From: JAJOKK01 sp965370555
Lineage (GTDB): Bacteria > Bipolaricaulota > Bipolaricaulia > UBA7950 > UBA9294
Assembly: GCA_965370555.1 (NCBI GenBank)
Contig: CBDUVB010000001.1
Span: 124,001 to 188,000, forward strand
DNA: 64,000 nt
Direction: 5' to 3'
Shown here piece after piece: positions 59,216 through 64,000 of this stretch. Within the stretch, counting starts at the first letter, position 1, and every line of letters starts with the position of its first letter. A program made the translations under genes and the position numbers. The notes under the pieces are model-generated. The model worked only from the letters and a program-made list of their open reading frames with translations, was not told the DNA's origin and searched no databases.

Positions 59216-59715
59216 TCGTTTTCTCCTTTGTTGACGCGCTTTCCGCGCACCATTGCCACCCGGCCGGTGCGCACCATCTCGACAATCCCGAACGGCCCCA
59301 GAACATCCACTAGGCCGTCCACCTTCTCCTCCGTTCCCGTCGCTTCCACGATCAAGGTTTCTACCCCAACGTCGACTGCGCGAGCCCGGAATGTCTCTAC
59401 GATCTGCATCATCTCCGCCCGCGCGCGGCTGTCTGGTGTTTTCACCTTGATCAGCGCCAGGTCACGCATCACCGCCGGAGCATCGGAGACGTCCTCTACA
59501 AGGATCACGTTCACCAATTTCGCCAGGTTCTGGGCTACCTTTTCCGCATCGGTGCGGGTGCTATCGACTACAATCGTCATTCGGGACACCCCGTGAGTCT
59601 CGGTGTGCCCGACGGTCAGGCTCTCGATATTGAACGCCCTCCGCCGGAACAGGCTAGCAACGTGGTTCAGCACACCGGGCTTATCTTCAACGCGAGCAAT
59701 CAGTGTCCGCTTCAT
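59212..59715 (-). CDS. ilvH: Acetolactate synthase small (regulatory) subunit
   Basis: The 167-residue protein has an N-terminal ACT domain beginning RTLIARVEDKPGVLNHVASL with FRRRAFNIESLTVG. The second, ACT-like half has FRARAVDVGVETLIVEATG. It binds valine in relatives and adjusts IlvB activity. Start and stop both overlap the neighbouring genes by four bases. Confidence 0.95.
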   Translation of the reverse strand: MKRTLIARVEDKPGVLNHVASLFRRRAFNIESLTVGHTETHGVSRMTIVVDSTRTDAEKVAQNLAKLVNVILVEDVSDAPAVMRDLALIKVKTPDSRARAEMMQIVETFRARAVDVGVETLIVEATGTEEKVDGLVDVLGPFGIVEMVRTGRVAMVRGKRVNKGENE

Positions 59716-61427
59716 GCTTTACCTGCCCGTGTAGGGAGAGGACGACGGATCATCTCGTGAAGAGCCGCTCCTGCCGGGACCATCGGGTAAACGTTCCCTT
59801 CCTCTCCTTCCTTGGCAACCTGGAAGTCGATCAGCGTCGGGCCGGGGTGTTCTCGGGCCGCGGCGATCGCGCGTGCCTGATCCTCCCGATTATCGGCGCG
59901 CCACGCCCGTACTCCGTATGCCTCTGCGAGTTTAACAAAGTCCGGGTTGACGAGCTGAGTCGATTCGTAGCGCTTGTCGTAGAACATCTCCTGCCACTGC
60001 CGGACCATCCCCAAGTAGCCGTTATTGCACAGAGCGATGCGCAGCGGGAGACGTTCCTGAACGACGGTCGCCAGCTCCTGCACCGTCATCTGGATACCAC
60101 CGTCGCCTACCACCACCCACACCTCGGCATCGGGACTGGCGATCTGGGCCCCGATCGCCGCCGGGAGGCCGAACCCCATCGTCCCTAGCCCGCCAGAGGT
60201 GATAAATGCATTTGGCTGATCCATCCGGTAGTACTGCGCGGCCCACATCTGGTGCTGCCCCACGTCGGTTACTACGATCGCCTGGCCGTTGGTGGAGCGC
60301 CAGATGGCGTCGATCACATGAGGAACCGTGAGGCGGCCGTCGCCGGAGCGGTGGATCAGGTCGAGGTCGCGTGATTCCTTCCACCACTCCCTAACCAACT
60401 TGTGCCACTTATCTCGCCCCCGCGGCTCCACGAGCGGGATGAGGGCTGACAGGGTCTTCCGCACGTCTGCTTGCACCGCCACGTCCACCGTTACGATCTT
60501 GTTCAACTCAGCCGCGTCGAGATCCACGTGCACCTTCCGCGCGTGAGGAGCGAACCGGCTCAGGTCGCCGGTAACGCGGTCATCGAACCGCATTCCAAGC
60601 GCGATTAACAGGTCCGCCTCTTGGATCGCCCGGTTTGCCTCCGCGTCCCCGTGCATCCCCATCATCCCAAGATACATCCGGTGGGAAGCGGGAAATCCCC
60701 CTTTGCCAAGCAGAGTGACCGCCACCGGCGAATCGATCTTCTCGGCGAACTCACGCAGGATACCCCCCGCTTCAGCCATGAGGATCCCGTGTCCGGCGAG
60801 GATCACCGGCCGTTCGGAAGAATTGATCAGCTCCGCAGCCCGATAAACCGTATCAGATGGATCGGAGGAGTTCCTGTACGCGTGCTGTGTAAGGTTCACC
60901 TCTTTCTGTGGCGGGACAAACTCGGTTTCCGTTTGTTGAACGTCCTTGGGAAGGTCGATTAATACTGGCCCGGGACGCCCATGGCTTGCGATGTAGAACG
61001 CCTTGTGGATCACACTCGCGAGCTTGGCGACGTCGGTCACAAGGTAATTGTGCTTGGTTATTGGCAGGGTGATCCCGGTGATATCTGTCTCCTGGAACGC
61101 GTCTGTTCCGATCAGCGGGCTTGCAACCTGACCGGTGATGCAGATGATTGGTGAAGAGTCCATCATCGCTGTGGCGATCCCGGTGACCAGGTTCGTCGCC
61201 CCTGGGCCAGAGGTAGCGATAGCTACCCCGACCTTTCCGGAGGCGCGGGCATAGCCGTCAGCAGCGTGAGCTGCCCCCTGTTCGTGCCGGACGAGGACAT
61301 GGCGAATCCCGTATTCACTACGGGGGTGATAAGTGTGCATGATCGCCCCACCGGGGATCCCAAACACCACCTCCACTCCCTCACGCCGCAACATCTCCCA
61401 CACGATCTGCGCGCCGGTCAGCTTCAT
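59712..61427 (-). CDS. ilvB: Acetolactate synthase large (catalytic) subunit
   Basis: This thiamine-diphosphate enzyme starts the pathway by condensing two pyruvates, or pyruvate and ketobutyrate. Residues include the catalytic Glu in RHEQGAAHAADGYARASGKVG, FAD-domain segments after residue 190, and the cofactor motif GDGGIQMTVQELATVV with NNGYLGMVRQW. The 571-residue length is normal. GGAGG precedes the ATG, and the attenuator terminator ends only 19 bases upstream. As first gene it brings the whole operon under attenuation control. Confidence 0.97.
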   Translation of the reverse strand: MKLTGAQIVWEMLRREGVEVVFGIPGGAIMHTYHPRSEYGIRHVLVRHEQGAAHAADGYARASGKVGVAIATSGPGATNLVTGIATAMMDSSPIICITGQVASPLIGTDAFQETDITGITLPITKHNYLVTDVAKLASVIHKAFYIASHGRPGPVLIDLPKDVQQTETEFVPPQKEVNLTQHAYRNSSDPSDTVYRAAELINSSERPVILAGHGILMAEAGGILREFAEKIDSPVAVTLLGKGGFPASHRMYLGMMGMHGDAEANRAIQEADLLIALGMRFDDRVTGDLSRFAPHARKVHVDLDAAELNKIVTVDVAVQADVRKTLSALIPLVEPRGRDKWHKLVREWWKESRDLDLIHRSGDGRLTVPHVIDAIWRSTNGQAIVVTDVGQHQMWAAQYYRMDQPNAFITSGGLGTMGFGLPAAIGAQIASPDAEVWVVVGDGGIQMTVQELATVVQERLPLRIALCNNGYLGMVRQWQEMFYDKRYESTQLVNPDFVKLAEAYGVRAWRADNREDQARAIAAAREHPGPTLIDFQVAKEGEEGNVYPMVPAGAALHEMIRRPLPTRAGKA

Positions 61428-61445
61428 TATTCCTCCTTCAATAGC

Positions 61446-61477
61446 AAAAAATTAAGGCCGTCCAGTTGGACGGCCTT
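61446..61477 (-). terminator. Attenuator terminator in the ilvB leader
   Basis: Minus strand: AAGGCCGTCC-AACT-GGACGGCCTT forms a perfect 10-bp stem (61477-61454), followed by AATTTTTT. It lies between the leader peptide and ilvB. Its 5' arm contains CGTCCAA, complementary to TTGGACG (61508-61502) just after the leader peptide, which can form the competing antiterminator. Confidence 0.9.
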
Positions 61478-61512
61478 TTTCGGCATTCTTAATTGTGGTT
61501 TCGTCCAACCCG

Positions 61513-61587
61513 TTAAGGACCACCCCCGATAATGACCAGGGTAATAACCAGAACCAGCAAGACGGAAACCACACTAAACTTGTTCAC
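61513..61587 (-). CDS. ilv operon leader peptide (attenuation)
   Basis: A GTG at 61587, eight bases after GGAGGT (61601-61596), opens a 24-codon frame beginning MNKFS and continuing VVSVLLVLVITLVII before GGGP and a stop. Thirteen of 15 consecutive codons are for Val, Leu or Ile, the three end products of the operon. A ribosome short of these charged tRNAs would stall here, leaving the segment just after the stop (TTGGACG) free to pair with the terminator 5' arm and allow transcription to continue. This is the classic ilv-type attenuation arrangement. Confidence 0.92.
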   Translation of the reverse strand: MNKFSVVSVLLVLVITLVIIGGGP

Positions 61588-61615
61588 TCGATGAAACCTC
61601 CATAAATCCACGAAA

Positions 61616-61644
61616 ACCATAGCATGAATCGAACCGATTGTCAA
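61616..61644 (-). promoter_or_regulatory. Promoter of the ilv-leu operon
   Basis: Minus strand TTGACA (61644-61639) and TATGGT (61621-61616) are 17 bp apart, placing the start of transcription near 61609, just ahead of the leader peptide's ribosome binding site. Confidence 0.8.
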
Positions 61645-61716
61645 GGCCAGAGCTGTCTCATACAGGATGAGCATGAAGCGGCATAAGGGAAGCATGTGTG
61701 CCAAACCACAAGAGCC

Positions 61717-61745
61717 TTGACACGACACAAGAAACATGCTAGGTT
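61717..61745 (+). promoter_or_regulatory. Promoter of the third peptide transporter
   Basis: TTGACA (61717-61722) is followed after 17 bp by TAGGTT (61740-61745), preceded by TGC as an extended -10. It points toward the binding-protein gene at 61826 and away from the ilv promoter. Confidence 0.65.
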
Positions 61746-61825
61746 TGATTGTTGGGACAGGAAGCTGTCTGGATCCTAGTATACCCAGATATCCAAATTA
61801 CAACTTGTCCCTAAAGGAGGAAGCA

Positions 61826-63397
61826 ATGCGTCGTACTGCTATTGTGTTGCTTGCTGTTGTCTTGGGGTTAATGTTTGCTGGTAGCGTTATCGCTCAGGAG
61901 GAGAAAGTGCTGATTGTTGGCCTCTCGGAGGACTACCACTCCCTGGACCCCAGTCGCGCTTATGAGCCTGGTGGTTCGCTCATTCATCATTCGGTCTACG
62001 AAACCCTGGTTACCTTCCCGCCAGATTCGGTGAGCGAGATCCTGCCTGGTTTGGCTGAGAGCTGGGAGATTTCTGGAGACGGACTGGTCTACACGTTTAC
62101 ACTACGCGAGGAAGCCGCCTTCTCTAACGGTGACCTATTGACTGCCGAAGATGTGGTTTTCAGTTTCAAGCGCATGGAGAATCTGAAAGATAATCCGGCC
62201 TTCCTAGCCGATACCATCGAGAGCGTCGAAGCTACCGGCGATCTTACCGTCGTCATGACTCTCAAACAGCCCGATCCGGCTATTCTAGCCAAGCTTGTCT
62301 TTGATGCTTTCTCCATCCTCAATGCCTCGGAAGTCCGAGCACATGGTGGTACCGCTGCCGAAGACGCTGCCGAGACTGATACTGCCGAGGGGTGGTTGAT
62401 GGATAACTCAGCCGGCACTGGGCCGTATATGGTGGAAAGCTACGAGCCAACCGTACGAACTGTTCTGCTTCGGAACCCCAACTACTGGGGGGCAACTCCA
62501 TACTTTGACCGAATCATCATTCGCAACCTCCCCGAATCCGCCACCCAAAAGCTGGCACTTGAAGCAGGGGATCTTCATATCGCAATGGACGTGACTCCTG
62601 ATCAGGTCTCCTCTCTCGAAGCAAATCCGGGAATTGAAGTGTTCTCCACTCAGAGCGACACCTTGATCTTCCTGCTCTGCAATAAGGACCCGGAGACCGG
62701 CGGCCCCGTGACCAATCCGCTTGTCCAACTAGCAATCCGGTATGCCATCGACTATGAGGGCTTCCTCTTCCTGAGTGGGGTAGGGGCAAACACCCCAGCG
62801 GCTATGGTCCCACTTGGCTTTGCCGGTGTTTTGGAGTCCTCTGAGGGCCTACCACGTGACCTGGACCGAGCTCGCGGTTTGTTGGCGGGTGCGGGTTACC
62901 CCGCTGGCTTTAAGATCGACCTACGATACCCTGACTTCAACTACATCGGCACTAGTTTCGGGGTCGTTGCTCAAAAGGTCCAAGCTGACTTGGCCGAAGT
63001 CGGCATCACTGTCAAGCTTGTTCCAGAAGAGTTTCAGACTTCGCTGGCGGCTTATCGCGCTGGCGAGCAAGGCTTCAGCCTGTGGCTCTGGAATCCCGAT
63101 TATTACGACACGCTGGACTACGTGGAGTTCCTGCCAGAAGGTGTTGTCGGCAACCGAGCTAACTGGACCGACGAGAACGCCGATCAGGAGATCCTCGATC
63201 TGCGGGATGCAGTGAAGATCGCAACCGATCCGGAGAAGAGAAACGAGCTATTCCGCGAGATTCAAATATATGAACAGCATCACGGTCCTTTCGTGCCGTT
63301 GTTCCAGCCCGGCGTGCACTTCGCCTATAGCGCGAGTCTGAAGGGCTTTTACTACAACGGGCAGTGGCGCGTGGACTTGACACAGCTGAGCTTCTAG
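61826..63397 (+). CDS. Peptide ABC transporter substrate-binding protein, third system
   Basis: The start at 61826 is set by AAAGGAGG (61813-61820) and a clean signal peptide, MRRTAIVLLAVVLGLMFAGS then VIAQEE. An upstream in-frame ATG at 61736 falls within the promoter region. The 523-residue product shows DYHSLDPSRAYEPGGSLIHH, LAESWEISGDGLVYTFTLRE, ADLAEVGITVKLV and FVPLFQPGVHFAYS, all typical of family 5. By sequence it is not a close copy of the two binding proteins in the catabolic operons. It starts a new operon on the plus strand. Confidence 0.93.
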   Translation: MRRTAIVLLAVVLGLMFAGSVIAQEEKVLIVGLSEDYHSLDPSRAYEPGGSLIHHSVYETLVTFPPDSVSEILPGLAESWEISGDGLVYTFTLREEAAFSNGDLLTAEDVVFSFKRMENLKDNPAFLADTIESVEATGDLTVVMTLKQPDPAILAKLVFDAFSILNASEVRAHGGTAAEDAAETDTAEGWLMDNSAGTGPYMVESYEPTVRTVLLRNPNYWGATPYFDRIIIRNLPESATQKLALEAGDLHIAMDVTPDQVSSLEANPGIEVFSTQSDTLIFLLCNKDPETGGPVTNPLVQLAIRYAIDYEGFLFLSGVGANTPAAMVPLGFAGVLESSEGLPRDLDRARGLLAGAGYPAGFKIDLRYPDFNYIGTSFGVVAQKVQADLAEVGITVKLVPEEFQTSLAAYRAGEQGFSLWLWNPDYYDTLDYVEFLPEGVVGNRANWTDENADQEILDLRDAVKIATDPEKRNELFREIQIYEQHHGPFVPLFQPGVHFAYSASLKGFYYNGQWRVDLTQLSF

Positions 63398-63413
63398 TCT
63401 GCACAGCTAAGTT

Positions 63414-63451
63414 AGAGGTGGCGAGATCCGAAGCTGAGTCTCGCCACCTCT
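63414..63451 (+). terminator. Intercistronic hairpin after binding-protein gene 3
   Basis: AGAGGTGGCGAGA (63414-63426) pairs perfectly with TCTCGCCACCTCT (63439-63451), a 13-bp stem. No T-run follows, so it should stabilise the binding-protein message or cause partial termination before the permease gene. Confidence 0.75.
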
Positions 63452-63481
63452 TATGATTCACCATTAGCATAGAGGTGCCCT

Positions 63482-64000
63482 ATGCCTCTCCACCTTTACT
63501 TGGTACGTCGAATATTGTTGATGATCCCGCTAGTATTTGGGATTTCGCTCATGGCTTTCATAGTTGCCAATACTGTCCCTGCCGACCCAACTGCCGCCAA
63601 CTTGGGAGAACGAGCGGCTGCCGATCCGGAGATCGTGGCCGCTTTCCAACGCAAATGGGGACTGGACCAGCCCATTCACATCCAGTATTTGACCTATCTG
63701 AAGAACTTGCTACACGGCGACCTTGGAACGTCTATCCGAAGCCACCGGCCGATCACGGAAGAACTGGCCAGGTATTTGCCTGCCACTGTAGAACTATCAA
63801 CGGCTGGTATCTTGGTGAGCTTGGTCGCGGGAGTCATTTTCGGCGTGATCTCGGCAGTGTGGCGTAATCGCCCCATTGATTTTGTCGTCCGAATCTTTTC
63901 ACTCATTGGCGTGAGCGCACCTGTTTTCTGGTTAGCATTAATTGGGCAGCTGGTTCTCTACCGGGATCTGGGCCTCGTACCCGGACCGGGGCGCCTGGAT
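63482..64000 (+). CDS. Peptide ABC transporter permease (OppB/DppB-like), partial
   Basis: The ATG at 63482 opens MPLHLYLVRRILLMIPLVFG, and the first membrane helix is followed by ANTVPADPTAANLGERAAAD and WGLDQPIHIQYLTYL. The periplasmic GDLGTSIRSHRPITEEL and two further helices fit the N-terminal half of OppB-type permeases. The frame remains open to the window end, so about 173 codons are visible. It is the membrane partner of the binding protein upstream. Confidence 0.92.
   Translation, partial: MPLHLYLVRRILLMIPLVFGISLMAFIVANTVPADPTAANLGERAAADPEIVAAFQRKWGLDQPIHIQYLTYLKNLLHGDLGTSIRSHRPITEELARYLPATVELSTAGILVSLVAGVIFGVISAVWRNRPIDFVVRIFSLIGVSAPVFWLALIGQLVLYRDLGLVPGPGRLD

Noticed and set aside
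61428..61644. T-box riboswitch in the ilvB leader
   Set aside because: No T-box consensus bulge or specifier arrangement is seen, and a leader peptide with regulatory codons explains the terminator.

Overview
The window is bacterial, about 55% GC by eye and densely coded. Almost every gene from 3.6 to 61.4 kb lies on the minus strand in long overlapping operons. The enzymes point to an anaerobic bacterium living on peptides and amino acids: a glycyl radical enzyme with its activase, iron-sulfur flavoproteins, three oligopeptide ABC importers, Xaa-Pro peptidases and hydantoinase/oxoprolinase-type enzymes. No rRNA or other clear phylogenetic marker is present. An uncultured thermophile-like lineage such as Bipolaricaulota, Synergistota or Thermotogota would fit, but I cannot decide from the sequence.

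Region 1 (1-10.9 kb) is a defense and mobile island. It holds a VapBC-type toxin-antitoxin pair cut by the window edge, an Mrr-like nuclease, a coiled-coil/winged-helix protein with its own strong promoter, two adjacent tRNA-like genes (one with a leucine-type class II body and an AGC anticodon, one degenerate), a complete type I restriction-modification operon (hsdR-hsdM-hsdS), the 3' remnant of another hsdS and a DUF1016/YhcG-type nuclease. The last gene and hsdR share a 126-bp promoter/leader sequence. A patch of nested hairpins closes the island.

Region 2 (11-49.2 kb) contains two parallel catabolic operons. Each is headed by an XRE-cupin regulator whose promoter directly abuts its start codon and carries a related 17-bp palindromic operator, followed by hyuA-hyuB and an Opp-type importer. 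The first (31.0 down to 14.7 kb) also carries a DUF3830 protein, an M24 peptidase, a TatD-type hydrolase, a glycyl radical activase and a HypD-like glycyl radical enzyme whose usual catalytic Glu is Thr. The second (49.2 down to 31.3 kb) carries a nitroreductase, an Asp/Glu/hydantoin racemase family protein, a short HyuA, two DUF917 proteins, a second M24 peptidase and a proline racemase/hydroxyproline epimerase. Two iron-sulfur/FAD dehydrogenase genes (14.3-11.0 kb) probably once followed the epimerase directly. The first operon now sits between them, bounded by a 132-bp direct repeat of the epimerase 3' end, with an IS256-type remnant at one junction. The likely theme is import of proline- or hydroxyproline-rich or cyclised peptides, cleavage, epimerisation and oxidation or radical dehydration. 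The exact substrates are unknown.

Region 3 (49.5-61.6 kb) is one branched-chain amino acid operon, ilvB-ilvH-ilvC-leuA-(small ORF)-leuC-leuD-ilvE-cimA-leuB-ilvD, using the citramalate route to isoleucine. It is preceded by a classic attenuator: a leader peptide packed with Val, Leu and Ile codons, an antiterminator segment and a terminator.

Region 4 (61.7 kb to the end) is transcribed the other way and starts a third peptide ABC transporter (binding protein, then a permease cut by the window edge).
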